A stretch of DNA of 64,000 bases from an uncultured Roseobacter sp. (GCF_947493125.1 NZ_CANLQB010000013.1:26385-90384); one strand, 5' to 3'. Shown: positions 52,756-62,404, counted from the stretch's first letter. Notes: generated from the letters alone by a model not told the origin. Program-made: numbers and translations.

Positions 52756-55473
52756 ATGTCCAGATTCCGTTGCAAGCCTTTTGTGGGCGGTCACGTCCTG
52801 CCCGCCAGTGCCGGGAGCGCCATCGGCGGACCACGCGACTGGTCGGTGACCGACGATGGCTCCGTGGCGGGGGATATCCTGCGGCTCGACGTCAGCGCCC
52901 CGCCGCCGCCGGTGCCGGGCTACCGGCTGACGCATTACGAACTGGCCCTGTCACAGCGCGGCGGCAGCACCGAGATCCGCCGGGTCCTGGGCGGGCCCGC
53001 ACCGGATTACAGCCGGCGGTTCCGCACGGCGAGCCCGCGCACACCGCAGCGGGCGCAGCTGCGCGCCGTCTGGCAGGAACTGAACCAGATGCGCTGGAAC
53101 GCCGCCGAGGAATACGAGCCCACCCTGAACGATGCCGCCTCCCAGCCCACCACCGAGGCGACAGCCGTCGTCAGCGCGCGGGTGGACAACGGCGATGGCA
53201 CCTGGACGGTCACGCTGGACAACATCGCCGCCCCCTTCGTGGCGGGCGAGATCACCATTCTGCGCGGCCGGCCCGGCGAGACCCAGTCGGTCACCGGCAA
53301 TGAGATCGTCTGGCGCAGCTACCGGGTCTATGATCCGCAGCCCGGCGACACGCTGACCCAGCTCAACGGGGCCCGCGCGACCTTGAAGAAAAAACTCCCG
53401 ATCAGCGCAGGCGCCGGGCTGCATTATCTGGTGCTGGAGGATATCTCCGGCCTCTTCGAGGACCAGCAGATCACCTTCGTGAACGGCAATGCGGGCGTGC
53501 AGGGCAGCGCGTTGCACTGCACCCACGACGATGCCGTGCGGGTCACGCTGAAAAGCGAATGGTCGCTGCCGCGCGACGTGCTGCCCGAGACCGGCACGCC
53601 GCAGGTCAGCCTCATCGCCAGCAGGACGACCTGTCTGCAGGGCGAGGCGGTCATCTTCGAGGCCACGGCGACGGGCTTTCAATGCGAACGCCCGATCCAC
53701 GAGCTGCGCTATCGCTTCTTCGTCGATAAGCCGGGCGAGCAGGGGGTGCATGCAGCACTGCCGGCCTTCTTCGACAGCTGCTTCGGGACGGGCGCCAGCA
53801 CCCGCACGGAAGGCTATGCGCAGGTCTGGGCCTTCGCGCCGCGCACGACCGGCACGGTGACGGTGCGCTGCGAGGTGACCGACCGCGAGGGCAATACGGC
53901 CACCGCCGCCCTCGACATCACCGCTGAGGCGCCGGCGACGGTCTTCGACGAGGCCGATGTCTATGCCGCCTCCGCGGCCCTCACCCCGGTGCCGGGGGTG
54001 CCCGGCGCGCGCCTCTTTTCCACATTCGAAGAGCTTGAGGCGGCCTTGCCGAATGGCGAGACGCGCGGCCTGGTGCTGCTGGATACCAATGATCTGCACG
54101 GGGCCGGCCAGTTCGACCACTTCAACATCAAGGACAAGGTCAAGACGCATTGCGCGCTGATGCCCTATAACGCCAGCGGTGTCGGCCCGGCGGCGGGCGC
54201 GCGGGCGGCGATGAACCGCGGCATCACCTATGAGGGCGCCCGGCTGACCACCTTCGGCATCAACCTCGTGGGCCCCTTCGTGCCGGAGGATCCCTTTTCC
54301 GTCTCGGTGCATCCCGAACACGGGTTCAACTGCGACCAGGTGGGCTACAATGCGATTGCCGAATGCGACATCACCGGCTGGCGCGAGAATGTGAAACTGC
54401 CGCTGCCCGGCAACCGCGGCGCCTATTTCGATGTGCTGAACACCGATTATCACAACTTCGGCTGGTTCGGTGGCGATGTGGGCCGGCATGCCTTTGCGGG
54501 GGTCAACACCTTCACCAACCCGCGCTCCTGGCGCGCCAGCGGCAAGAGCAGCGCCTCCGACAACGCCGATGACGGCTTCTTCGTGGATCACGGCCCCTAC
54601 CGCTCCTCCCGGCCCGACGGCGCCCGCGGCTTTTCCAAATGCGTCTTCTTTTCCTGCTGCTCCTGGGGCGGCACCGGCTATCCGCAGAACCCCGTGCGCC
54701 TCTATGGCAACGGGGCCACGGACCGGCCGATGATCAGCCACGGGGCGGAGATCATCACCGAGGGCGGGGCGCTGTCGATTGACGCCACCACCCGCGGCGG
54801 CGGCGACACCACGGCGCATCCGCAGGATTTCGTCTGGGACAAGTTCTTCCACATCACCTCGATGCAGCCCCTGAGCGCGATGGCCGTGGGCATGGGCGGG
54901 GTGACGCTGCGCAATGGCGTGATCGTCACATCGAGCAACCCCTATGAGGTCAACGGCTCCGGCGTGCGGCATCACCTGGGCTTTTCCAACGAAAACTCGG
55001 TCCCGGGTCAGAACGACAGCGAGAACAACCCCATCGACATCTCCTTCCTGTCGGTTGTCGATCTGCGGGTGGACAGCGGCCAGAGCACGCAGCAACTGGT
55101 GCTCTCCTCCTCCAACGCCGAGTTCCCGATGAAGAACGTCAATATCGAGAACGTGCTGACCTATGCGCCGAACTTCACATCCAGCGATATCGGGGCGGCC
55201 CCGCTCGACACCACGCCGCGCTGGACGCCGCTCTATGCCGGGCAGTATTTCTGGGACCCCACGATCACCGGCACCAATGCCGAGCGCCTGGCCGGCCAGA
55301 GCCCGGATCTGTCCTTTGCGACGCCGCCCGAGGTGACCGCCAGCTTCATGCCGGCGCCGGGCTCGAACGCCTATGGCACGGCGGCAGGAGCCGTGCCCTA
55401 TGACGACATCCGCAGCCGGGTCCGCCCGAGCCAGGGCGCCTCGCGCGGGGCCTACGACCCCAATGCGACCTGA
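52756..55473 (+). CDS. Large beta-rich protein with beta-helix-like region, function unknown
   Basis: The 905-residue protein has no signal peptide. Residues 1-280 are a beta-rich part with no family I know. Residues about 285-395 look like an Ig/PKD-type module (GTPQVSLIASRTTCLQGEAVIFEATA, ending in VRCEVTDREGNTATAALDI). From about 410 to 860 there is a probable right-handed beta-helix with short N/G/S-rich turns, including several YNAIAECDITGW-type rungs. It may be a secreted polysaccharide-binding or polysaccharide-cleaving protein exported by a route other than Sec. It starts 105 bases after repA and ends with a 22-base convergent overlap with the UDP-glucose dehydrogenase gene. GGAACCCGCCAG lies before the ATG. 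Confidence 0.7.
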   Translation: MSRFRCKPFVGGHVLPASAGSAIGGPRDWSVTDDGSVAGDILRLDVSAPPPPVPGYRLTHYELALSQRGGSTEIRRVLGGPAPDYSRRFRTASPRTPQRAQLRAVWQELNQMRWNAAEEYEPTLNDAASQPTTEATAVVSARVDNGDGTWTVTLDNIAAPFVAGEITILRGRPGETQSVTGNEIVWRSYRVYDPQPGDTLTQLNGARATLKKKLPISAGAGLHYLVLEDISGLFEDQQITFVNGNAGVQGSALHCTHDDAVRVTLKSEWSLPRDVLPETGTPQVSLIASRTTCLQGEAVIFEATATGFQCERPIHELRYRFFVDKPGEQGVHAALPAFFDSCFGTGASTRTEGYAQVWAFAPRTTGTVTVRCEVTDREGNTATAALDITAEAPATVFDEADVYAASAALTPVPGVPGARLFSTFEELEAALPNGETRGLVLLDTNDLHGAGQFDHFNIKDKVKTHCALMPYNASGVGPAAGARAAMNRGITYEGARLTTFGINLVGPFVPEDPFSVSVHPEHGFNCDQVGYNAIAECDITGWRENVKLPLPGNRGAYFDVLNTDYHNFGWFGGDVGRHAFAGVNTFTNPRSWRASGKSSASDNADDGFFVDHGPYRSSRPDGARGFSKCVFFSCCSWGGTGYPQNPVRLYGNGATDRPMISHGAEIITEGGALSIDATTRGGGDTTAHPQDFVWDKFFHITSMQPLSAMAVGMGGVTLRNGVIVTSSNPYEVNGSGVRHHLGFSNENSVPGQNDSENNPIDISFLSVVDLRVDSGQSTQQLVLSSSNAEFPMKNVNIENVLTYAPNFTSSDIGAAPLDTTPRWTPLYAGQYFWDPTITGTNAERLAGQSPDLSFATPPEVTASFMPAPGSNAYGTAAGAVPYDDIRSRVRPSQGASRGAYDPNAT

Positions 55474-56801
55474 GGCGCCTCGGCGGCAGCGAGCGGCAGG
55501 CGGCCCACCGAGACATAGGCGGTGAAGCCCGCCGCCGCCGCGTCCTGCTCGGAGTAGACATTGCGCAGATCGGCCATCGCCGGGGTCACCATGTCCCGGG
55601 CCATGCGCCCCAGATCGAGCGCGCGGAACTCGTTCCATTCGGTCAGCAGCACCAGCGCGTGGGCGCCCGTTGCCGCGGCATAGACATCGTCCTGCCAGTC
55701 CACACCGGGCAGCAGCGCCTCGCCCTCGCGGCGGCCCTGCGGGTCGACCACCCGCACCCGTGCCCCATTGCCCACCAGCCAGGGCACGATGGTCAGGCTG
55801 GGCGCCTCGCGCATGTCGTCGGTATTGGGTTTGAAGGTCACGCCGAGCACCGTGATCGTCTTGCCGTTGACCGAACCGCCGCAGACATCGACGATCTTGT
55901 CGATCATCCGCCGCTTGATCTCGTCGTTGACCTTGATCACCGTCTCGGTCAGCTGCATCGGGCAGGCATGGTCCTGGCCGATGCGTGCCAGCGCCTGGGT
56001 GTCCTTGGGAAAGCAGGAGCCGCCATAGCCCGGGCCGGCGTGCAGGAACTTGTTGCCGATGCGCCCGTCGAGCCCCATGCCGTGAGACACCTGTTTGACG
56101 TCCGCGCCCACCCGCTCGCAGAGCGCCGCGATCTCGTTGATGAAGGTGATTTTCGTCGCGAGAAAGGCGTTGGCGGCGTATTTGATCATCTCGGCACTTT
56201 CCAAGCCCGTCACCATGATCGGGAAATCGCGCAGATAGAGCGGCCGGTAGATCTCTTCCATGACCGCGCCTGCCCGCTCGCTTTCGACACCGACCACGAT
56301 CCGGTCGGGGCGCATGAAATCGTCGATCGCGGCCCCCTCGCGCAGGAATTCGGGGTTTGAGGCCACATCGAAGTCGGCCGCCGGATTGGCCCGGGCCACC
56401 ACCCGCGCAACCTCGCGGTTGGTGCCGACGGGCACGGTGGATTTGGTCACGATGACCGCATAGCCGGTGAGCGCCTGCGCCACCTCTTCCGCCGCCGCCA
56501 TGACATAGCTGAGATCCGCATGGCCGTCGCCGCGGCGCGTCGGTGTGCCGACGGCGATGAAGACCGCCTCGGCGCCGTCTACCGCGCGGGCCAGGTCGCC
56601 GGTGAAGGACAGCCGCCCGGCGGCCACGTTGCGGGCCATCAGATCATCGAGGCCGGGCTCGTAGATCGGCACCTCGCCCGCTTCCAGCATGGCGATCTTG
56701 CCGGGGTCCTTGTCGACGCAGGTCACGTGATGGCCGAAGTCGGACAAGCAGACCCCGGAGACGAGACCCACATACCCAGTGCCGATCATGGTGATTTTCA
56801 T
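55452..56801 (-). CDS. UDP-glucose 6-dehydrogenase
   Basis: The 449-residue enzyme starts MKITMIGTGYVGLVSGVCLS, a classic nucleotide-sugar dehydrogenase Rossmann fingerprint. It has VAVGTPTRRGDGHADLSYV, the SEMIKYAANAFLATKITFINE linker helix and the catalytic cysteine in GYGGSCFPKDTQAL. The C-terminal domain includes GKTITVLGVTFKPNTDDMREA. It oxidises UDP-glucose to UDP-glucuronate using NAD. Its product would feed the epimerase at 39273 and give an acidic polymer. It is divergent from the rhamnose operon across about 170 bases, so the two may be controlled together. GDP-mannose dehydrogenase is a less likely alternative of the same family. Confidence 0.93.
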   Translation of the reverse strand: MKITMIGTGYVGLVSGVCLSDFGHHVTCVDKDPGKIAMLEAGEVPIYEPGLDDLMARNVAAGRLSFTGDLARAVDGAEAVFIAVGTPTRRGDGHADLSYVMAAAEEVAQALTGYAVIVTKSTVPVGTNREVARVVARANPAADFDVASNPEFLREGAAIDDFMRPDRIVVGVESERAGAVMEEIYRPLYLRDFPIMVTGLESAEMIKYAANAFLATKITFINEIAALCERVGADVKQVSHGMGLDGRIGNKFLHAGPGYGGSCFPKDTQALARIGQDHACPMQLTETVIKVNDEIKRRMIDKIVDVCGGSVNGKTITVLGVTFKPNTDDMREAPSLTIVPWLVGNGARVRVVDPQGRREGEALLPGVDWQDDVYAAATGAHALVLLTEWNEFRALDLGRMARDMVTPAMADLRNVYSEQDAAAAGFTAYVSVGRLPLAAAEAPQVALGS

Positions 56802-56969
56802 GCGATGCTCCTTGTCTCATCAACCTGGAGCGTCATGCGCCGCCCGCGCCGGGCCTGTCAACAGGCCTGGCGCCTTGTCCGGCGCGGATCCGCCGTGGTG
56901 CTTCTTGGCGTGACAAAGAGCAGCGACGTTGCTAGGGAAAGCAGCAAGCAAGGCAAGGGTTCGGTACCG

Positions 56970-57527
56970 GTGTTGATAGAGCGCACGACGTTCGAGGATG
57001 TGGTGATCCTCGAGCCGCAACGGTTTGGCGATGCACGCGGATTCTTCTGCGAAAGCTGGAACCGCAAGCGGATGGCCGAGGCCGGGCTGGACATCGACTG
57101 GGTGCAGGACAATCACTCGCTCTCGGCGCAGACGGGCACCCTGCGGGGGCTGCACTTTCAGGCGCCGCCCCATGCCCAGGCCAAGCTGGTACGCTGCGGG
57201 CGCGGGGCGCTTTACGATGTGGTGGTGGACATCCGCCGCGGCGCGCCCACCTACGGGCGTTGGGTCGGGGTCGAGCTGAGCTTTGAGAACGGCCGCCAGC
57301 TTCTGGTGCCGGAAGGCTTTGCCCATGGCTTCGTCACGCTGCAGCCCGACACCGAGATCCTCTACAAATGCTCCGATTACTACGCGCCGGAGGCCGATGG
57401 CGCGATCCGCTGGGACAGCTGCGGCATCGACTGGCCGCTCTCGGGCGCACCGGTGCTCTCGGAGAAGGACGCCGCCGCCCCCGCGCTCGCCGATTTCGAC
57501 ACCCCCTTTGTCTGGGAGGCCGCATGA
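56970..57527 (+). CDS. rmlC: dTDP-4-dehydrorhamnose 3,5-epimerase
   Basis: The start is GTG at 56970, ten bases after AAGGG; a TTG next to it is the alternative. The 185-residue length matches RmlC exactly. The cupin motifs are present: [32 protein letters not shown] with the catalytic histidine, and [14 protein letters not shown]. The third step of dTDP-L-rhamnose synthesis inverts C3 and C5 of the 4-keto sugar. Its stop overlaps the rmlB start as ATGA. It is the first gene of the five-gene operon. Confidence 0.95.
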   Translation: MLIERTTFEDVVILEPQRFGDARGFFCESWNRKRMAEAGLDIDWVQDNHSLSAQTGTLRGLHFQAPPHAQAKLVRCGRGALYDVVVDIRRGAPTYGRWVGVELSFENGRQLLVPEGFAHGFVTLQPDTEILYKCSDYYAPEADGAIRWDSCGIDWPLSGAPVLSEKDAAAPALADFDTPFVWEAA

Positions 57528-58570
57528 AACTGTTGATCACGGGCGGGGCGGGCTTCATCGGCTCGGCTGTGGTGCGGCGCGCCATCGCCGACGGGCATGC
57601 CGTCGTCAATCTCGATGCGCTGACCTATGCCGCCTGCCTCGACAATGTGGCGCCGGTGGCCGACCACCCCGCGTATACGTTCGTTAAGGCCGATATCCGC
57701 GACCGCGCGGCGCTCGATGGTGTGTTTGCCGAGCATGCACCCGAGGCGGTGATGCATCTGGCCGCCGAAAGCCATGTGGACCGCTCCATCGACGGGCCCG
57801 GCGCCTTCATCGAGACCAATGTCACCGGCACCTACACCCTGCTGGAGGCCGCGCGGCAGTTCTGGACCGCGCAGGGCAAGCCGGAGCGCTTCCGCTTTCA
57901 CCATATCTCCACCGATGAGGTCTTCGGCAGCCTCGGGGCCACCGGGCAGTTCACCGAAAGGACGCCTTACGATCCGCGCTCGCCCTATTCGGCCAGCAAG
58001 GCGGCCTCGGACCATCTGGTGCGGGCCTGGGGCGAAACCTACGGGCTGCCGGTGCTGCTGACCAACTGCTCCAACAACTACGGGCCCTACCACTTCCCCG
58101 AAAAGCTCATTCCGGTGATCATCCTCAATGCGCTGGCCGGCAAGCCGCTGCCGATCTATGGCGATGGATCGAACGTGCGCGACTGGCTCTATGTGGAAGA
58201 CCATGCCGAGGCGCTCCTGCGGGTGCTGCAGCAGGGCAGGGCGGGGCGCTCCTATAACATCGGCGGCGAGAACGAGGTGTCCAATCTCGATCTGGTGCGG
58301 ATGCTCTGCGCGGTGCTCGACGAGATGCGCCCGCGGGCCGATGGCGCGTCTTACGCCGGGCAGATCACCTTCGTGGACGACCGCCCCGGCCATGATGCGC
58401 GCTATGCCATCGACCCCGCACGCATCCGCGACGAGCTGGGCTGGCGCCCCTCGCTCACGCTGGAGGAAGGGCTGCGGCGCACGGTGGCCTGGTATCTCGA
58501 GAACGAACCCTGGTGGCGGGCGCTGCTGGCGCGCGACGGGGTCGGCAAACGGCTGGGGGTCGGCGGGTGA
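57524..58570 (+). CDS. rmlB: dTDP-glucose 4,6-dehydratase
   Basis: The 348-residue enzyme has the fingerprint [47 protein letters not shown] with the T-D-E catalytic set, and the Y-x-x-x-K pair in [29 protein letters not shown] is diagnostic of RmlB. It catalyses the second step, removal of water from dTDP-glucose to give the 4-keto-6-deoxy sugar. It overlaps rmlC by four bases upstream and a glycosyltransferase by four bases downstream (GTGA). Confidence 0.96.
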   Translation: MKLLITGGAGFIGSAVVRRAIADGHAVVNLDALTYAACLDNVAPVADHPAYTFVKADIRDRAALDGVFAEHAPEAVMHLAAESHVDRSIDGPGAFIETNVTGTYTLLEAARQFWTAQGKPERFRFHHISTDEVFGSLGATGQFTERTPYDPRSPYSASKAASDHLVRAWGETYGLPVLLTNCSNNYGPYHFPEKLIPVIILNALAGKPLPIYGDGSNVRDWLYVEDHAEALLRVLQQGRAGRSYNIGGENEVSNLDLVRMLCAVLDEMRPRADGASYAGQITFVDDRPGHDARYAIDPARIRDELGWRPSLTLEEGLRRTVAWYLENEPWWRALLARDGVGKRLGVGG

Positions 58571-59661
58571 ACCGGTTGCGGGTCGGTTTCTTCTCGATTC
58601 ACAACCCCTACAACCGGGTCAATTTCAGCGGTGTGCCCTATTACATGCTGCAGGCGCTCGAGGCCCATCCCGCGGTCGAGGTGGTGGTGATGGGCGCGCA
58701 TCTGCGCCCGCTTCCGGGCTGGGCGGGGCGGATCCAGAAGAAATTCCGTCCGCGGACACCGCTCGATCTGGCCCGCGTGACCGAGCCCGAAGACCTCGAT
58801 CTCATCCTCAGCGTCGTCTCGACCCGGTTCGTTGCCGAAGAGGCCGCCCGGATGCGGGCGCCGGTCTTTCATGTCACCGATGCCACGCCGGCCTTCCTGC
58901 GCGAGGTCTATGGCCGCGACATCCCGCCTCAGAAGGATGCGCTGGAGGCGGAGTGCCTCGCCCATGCGGCGGCGGCGGTCTATTCGTCGGATTACATGGC
59001 CGCGCGGGCCCTGCGCGAGTTTCCGGATCTCTCGCCCGACCGGGTGCATGCCTTCCCCTTCGGCCTCAACCTCGATGACATCCCCGCCGCGGTGCCCGAA
59101 AAGCCGCCGCTCGATCCGCTCAACCTGCTCTTCGTGGGCAGCGACTGGCAGCGCAAGGGTGGTACGCTGGCGGTCGAGGTGCTTGACGCGTTGCGCACCC
59201 GGGGGGTCGATGCGACCCTCACGGTGATGGGCAATGACGCAGCTGGCCAGCTGGGTCATGCCCATGTGCGGGGCCTGGGCTTTGTTGACAAGAACAGCCG
59301 CGAGGGCCGCGCGCTCTTTGCCCGCGAGCTCAGCCGCGCGCATCTGCTGCTGCATCCGACCCGGGCCGATTGCTCGGCCATGGTGGTGGCCGAGGCCAAT
59401 GTCTACGGCTGCCCGGTGGCGGTGACCGATGTGGGTGGCATTCCCAGCGTGATGGATCCGGGCCGCAACGGTGTGCTCTTCGATCTGACCGACGGGCCGG
59501 AGGAGATCGCGGATGCGATCACGGCGATGACCGGTGATGCGGAGACCTATCGCGGCCTGTCACGGTCCAGCCGCCGCCATTACGAGGAGAAGCTGACGTG
59601 GCGCACATGGGCGGACACTCTGCTGGCGATCGCGCCGGCGCGCCGGGCCGGGCAGGGCTGA
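58567..59661 (+). CDS. GT4-like glycosyltransferase inside the rhamnose operon
   Basis: The GTG start overlaps the rmlB stop, and the TGATG at the end overlaps rmlD, so it is translationally coupled on both sides. The 364-residue protein has a first domain with [20 protein letters not shown] (the G-G-V-P-like nucleotide site), and a C-terminal GT-B domain with [21 protein letters not shown] and [23 protein letters not shown], which contains the E-rich catalytic motif. Its place between dTDP-rhamnose genes makes it a likely rhamnosyltransferase, but this is inference from context. Confidence 0.88.
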   Translation: MNRLRVGFFSIHNPYNRVNFSGVPYYMLQALEAHPAVEVVVMGAHLRPLPGWAGRIQKKFRPRTPLDLARVTEPEDLDLILSVVSTRFVAEEAARMRAPVFHVTDATPAFLREVYGRDIPPQKDALEAECLAHAAAAVYSSDYMAARALREFPDLSPDRVHAFPFGLNLDDIPAAVPEKPPLDPLNLLFVGSDWQRKGGTLAVEVLDALRTRGVDATLTVMGNDAAGQLGHAHVRGLGFVDKNSREGRALFARELSRAHLLLHPTRADCSAMVVAEANVYGCPVAVTDVGGIPSVMDPGRNGVLFDLTDGPEEIADAITAMTGDAETYRGLSRSSRRHYEEKLTWRTWADTLLAIAPARRAGQG

Positions 59662-60509
59662 TGCGCGATCTTCTTGTCTTCGGCCGGACCGGCCAGGTGG
59701 CCACCGAACTGCAGGCCCAGGCGCCGGAGGCGGTGTGTCTGGGGCGGGCGGAGGCCGATCTGTCCGATCCCGCAGCCTGTGCCGCCGCGATCCGGGAGCG
59801 CGCCCCGGCGGCCGTGATCAATGCCGCCGCCTATACGGCGGTCGACCGGGCGGAAGAGGAAGAAGACCTCGCCACCACGGTCAACGGTGCGGCCCCGGGC
59901 GCAATGGCCGAAGCCTGTGCCGCGCAAGGCATCCCCTTTGTCCATATCTCGACCGACTATGTCTTTGACGGCACGGGCACGCGGCCCTGGCTGCCGGACG
60001 ACCCGGTGGCCCCGCTGGGCGCCTATGGCCGCTCCAAGCTGTCGGGTGAGCGGGCGGTGGCGGCGGCAGGGGGAGCTTACGTGGTGCTGCGCACCTCCTG
60101 GGTGTTCTCCGCGCACGGACAGAATTTTCTCAAGACCATGCTGCGGCTGGCCCAGACCCGTGACCAGCTGTCGGTGGTCGACGACCAGATCGGCGGCCCG
60201 ACCCCGGCGGCGGCCATCGCGGCGGCCTGTCTGGAGATCTGTGCAGCACTGCGCGCGGCCCCAGGCAAGGCGGGCACCTATCATTTCTCCGGCGCCCCCG
60301 ATGTCTCCTGGGCCGGTTTCGCACGCGAAATCTTTACGCAGAGCGGCGCGGGCGTGACAGTCCGCGGCATCCCGTCCTCCGACTACCCCACCCCGGCGCC
60401 TCGGCCGCTGAACTCGCGGCTGGACGGATCCGCGCTCGCGGCGCACTTCGGCATCCAGCGCCCGGACTGGCGCGCGGCGGTGCGCACCATCGTGAAAGAG
60501 CTGACATGA
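59661..60509 (+). CDS. rmlD: dTDP-4-dehydrorhamnose reductase
   Basis: The 282-residue enzyme starts at ATG 59661, overlapping the upstream stop. It has the NAD(P) fingerprint [32 protein letters not shown] with the RmlD-specific D-R-A-E pattern, [13 protein letters not shown], and Y-x-x-x-K in GAYGRSK. It performs the final step to dTDP-L-rhamnose. It overlaps rmlA by four bases. One parS-like palindrome (60316-60331) is embedded in its coding sequence near the end. Confidence 0.95.
   Translation: MRDLLVFGRTGQVATELQAQAPEAVCLGRAEADLSDPAACAAAIRERAPAAVINAAAYTAVDRAEEEEDLATTVNGAAPGAMAEACAAQGIPFVHISTDYVFDGTGTRPWLPDDPVAPLGAYGRSKLSGERAVAAAGGAYVVLRTSWVFSAHGQNFLKTMLRLAQTRDQLSVVDDQIGGPTPAAAIAAACLEICAALRAAPGKAGTYHFSGAPDVSWAGFAREIFTQSGAGVTVRGIPSSDYPTPAPRPLNSRLDGSALAAHFGIQRPDWRAAVRTIVKELT
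60316..60331. promoter_or_regulatory. Candidate parS-like sequence (copy 3b, inside rmlD)
   Basis: GTTTCGCACGCGAAAT is the reverse-complement relative of the copy at 48632, with one end base changed. It lies within coding sequence, so it may be chance or a real additional site. Confidence 0.35.
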
Positions 60510-61387
60510 CGACACCGACACGCAAGGGCATCATTCTGGCAGGCGGCTCGGGCACGCGGCTCTATCCCATTACCATGGCCGTCTCCAAGCAGCTGCTGCC
60601 ACTCTATGACAAGCCGATGATCTATTACCCGCTCTCGGTGCTGATGCTCGCCGGCATCCGCGAGATCGCGGTGATCACCACACCGCAGGACCAGGCACAA
60701 TTCCAGCGCCTGATGGGCGACGGGTCGCATTGGGGGCTCAGCATCACCTGGATCGAGCAGCCCAGCCCCGACGGGCTGGCCCAGGCCTATATCCTGGCGG
60801 AGGAGTTCCTCGACGGCGCGCCCTCGGCCATGGTGCTGGGCGATAACATCTTCTTCGGGCACGGACTGCCCGAGCTGCTGGCCGATGCGGACAGCAAGAC
60901 CAGCGGCGGCACGGTCTTCGGGTATCAGGTGACCGATCCGGAGCGCTATGGTGTCGTCACCTTCGACGACAGTGGCACCCGGGCGGTGGAGATCGTCGAG
61001 AAGCCGGAGCATCCCGCCTCCGATTTCGCCGTGACCGGGCTCTACTTTCTCGATGGCACGGCGCCTTCGCGGGCGCGGGCGGTGCGCCCCTCGGCGCGCG
61101 GCGAGCTGGAAATCACCTCGCTGCTGGAGAGTTATCTGCAGGAGGGGACGCTGTCGGTCCAGAAGATGGGCCGCGGCTATGCCTGGCTCGACACCGGCAC
61201 CCACGCCAGCCTGCTCGATGCGGGCAATTTCGTGCGCACCCTGCAGGACCGGCAGGGGCTGCAGATCTCGGCGCCGGAGGAAATCGCCTTTCGCCGCGGC
61301 TGGATCGACCGGGCGCAGCTTGCGCAGCATGTGCAGACATTTTCCAAGACAACCTACGGCCGGCATTTGAATCGCCTGCTCGACTGA
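60506..61387 (+). CDS. rmlA: Glucose-1-phosphate thymidylyltransferase
   Basis: The 293-residue enzyme has [20 protein letters not shown] and [20 protein letters not shown], the nucleotide-binding signature of RmlA, and [15 protein letters not shown] and VTGLYFLDG further on. The [21 protein letters not shown] segment is diagnostic of this subgroup. It makes dTDP-glucose, the first step of rhamnose synthesis, and is usually inhibited by the end product dTDP-rhamnose. It is the last gene of the operon, overlapping rmlD by ATGA. Confidence 0.96.
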   Translation: MTTPTRKGIILAGGSGTRLYPITMAVSKQLLPLYDKPMIYYPLSVLMLAGIREIAVITTPQDQAQFQRLMGDGSHWGLSITWIEQPSPDGLAQAYILAEEFLDGAPSAMVLGDNIFFGHGLPELLADADSKTSGGTVFGYQVTDPERYGVVTFDDSGTRAVEIVEKPEHPASDFAVTGLYFLDGTAPSRARAVRPSARGELEITSLLESYLQEGTLSVQKMGRGYAWLDTGTHASLLDAGNFVRTLQDRQGLQISAPEEIAFRRGWIDRAQLAQHVQTFSKTTYGRHLNRLLD

Positions 61388-61544
61388 GCCGTCCGGTGTC
61401 GCACCCGTGCCACAGTGTGTTGTTCGTAAATCATGAACAACTCAGCGCATTTTCTGGGATTTCGCACGGCAGGCTACAACCCATAAGGGTACTGCGCTGG
61501 AATTGGGCGAAATATTCAAAAATTTTTGCCGTATTAAAGTAAAA

Positions 61545-61562
61545 AAAAGCATTAATGCTTTT
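61545..61562. promoter_or_regulatory. Perfect 18-bp palindrome, candidate operator
   Basis: AAAAGCATTAATGCTTTT reads the same on both strands. It lies about 120 bases upstream of the cargo-protein start in an A+T-rich stretch, a suitable place for a dimeric regulator. Being A+T-rich it might also be chance. Confidence 0.55.
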
Positions 61563-61645
61563 CGAATATTGGCAACTGATGTTAGATTGTTCCTCGAAGA
61601 CTGACCCGGGATGACAGTGATTCCGGAGCAGATAAGTTAAGATGT

Positions 61646-61658
61646 CCCGCTAAGCGGG
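61646..61658 (+). promoter_or_regulatory. Short hairpin in the leader of the cargo gene
   Basis: CCCGCTAAGCGGG can form a five-pair stem with a three-base loop, 27 bases before the ATG at 61685. It has no T tract after it, so it is not a terminator; it could affect translation or stability of the message. Confidence 0.4.
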
Positions 61659-61684
61659 TGGTAAAACGAAGGGTGAAGGAAATT

Positions 61685-62404
61685 ATGATACGTACATTTA
61701 CTGGTGCGGCCGCCGCCGTGTTCGCGATGAGCACAATGGCCTCCGCCGCAAGCTTTTCACTGGATACGACGAGCGCGGTCTTTACGTCGATCCCCGGCGG
61801 CATCGAAGGCGATCAGAACGTCACCGGTCAGAACGACGTGCTCGAAGAGCTGGGCGCGCAGATCCCCGGTGCTTTCCAGGACGCAGGCAACAACAACTTC
61901 TGGACACTGGAAGGTTGGCAGGGCGCACAGATCAATTTCTCCGGTGGCGGCAAGGTCCGTGTGGAGATCCTGGGCTGGGAAGCCGGCTTTGAGAACACGG
62001 TCACCGTGGACGGCCAGACAGCTGGCAAGTCGCTGGGTGATGGCAGCCGGGTGATCGCATCCGACATCAACACACCGCTTGACGAATTCGTCACAGGTAT
62101 CCTGGGCGCCGGTCTTCTGGACCTGAGCTTCAGCAGCGAAAACGGCAACCCGCCGGCTGACAAAGGTGGTGTCGCCAACGGTGCCAACCCGATCATCGGC
62201 CAGAACTTCTTCGTCTCCTGTGAAGGCAACGCTTCGGCCACCTCGTGCCAGCGCATGTATGTCTTCTATGATGACTCCGATGTGGCAGGCGACAACCACG
62301 ACGACCTCGTGATCCGCATCTCCGCGGTGCCGCTGCCGGCAGGCGCAGTGCTGCTGCTGACCGGTCTTGGTGCTCTGGCCCTGCGCCGTCGCAAGACTGC
62401 CTAA
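61685..62404 (+). CDS. VPLPA-CTERM exosortase cargo protein
   Basis: The ATG at 61685 follows GAAGGAAATT; an in-frame GTG at 61658 adds only nine basic residues. The 239-residue protein has a signal peptide (FTGAAAAVFAMSTMASA) and the exact sorting motif AVPLPAGAVLLLTGLG with a hydrophobic helix and R-R-R-K tail. The body of about 180 residues is beta-rich, with G-G-G-K-V-R-V-E-I and a pair of cysteines in CEGNASATSC. It resembles other small secreted exosortase cargo, with no catalytic motif. It is a single-gene unit with its own palindrome upstream and strong terminator downstream, suggesting high and separately controlled expression. It may be an abundant matrix protein. Confidence 0.9.
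   Translation: MIRTFTGAAAAVFAMSTMASAASFSLDTTSAVFTSIPGGIEGDQNVTGQNDVLEELGAQIPGAFQDAGNNNFWTLEGWQGAQINFSGGGKVRVEILGWEAGFENTVTVDGQTAGKSLGDGSRVIASDINTPLDEFVTGILGAGLLDLSFSSENGNPPADKGGVANGANPIIGQNFFVSCEGNASATSCQRMYVFYDDSDVAGDNHDDLVIRISAVPLPAGAVLLLTGLGALALRRRKTA

Larger units (their letters stand above)
61388..61684. promoter_or_regulatory. A+T-rich control region of the cargo gene at 61685
   Basis: Almost 300 bases, markedly A+T-rich in its middle third (61500-61580). It contains an 18-bp perfect palindrome (61545-61562), flanking GAATATT sequences, and a short hairpin in the probable leader. The region should promote the VPLPA-CTERM gene and end the rhamnose operon. Confidence 0.6.

Noticed and set aside
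52951..55638. 895-codon minus-strand open frame
   Set aside because: Antisense to the 905-residue beta-rich protein. The plus-strand frame has a PKD-like module and beta-helix rungs; the minus frame has neither.
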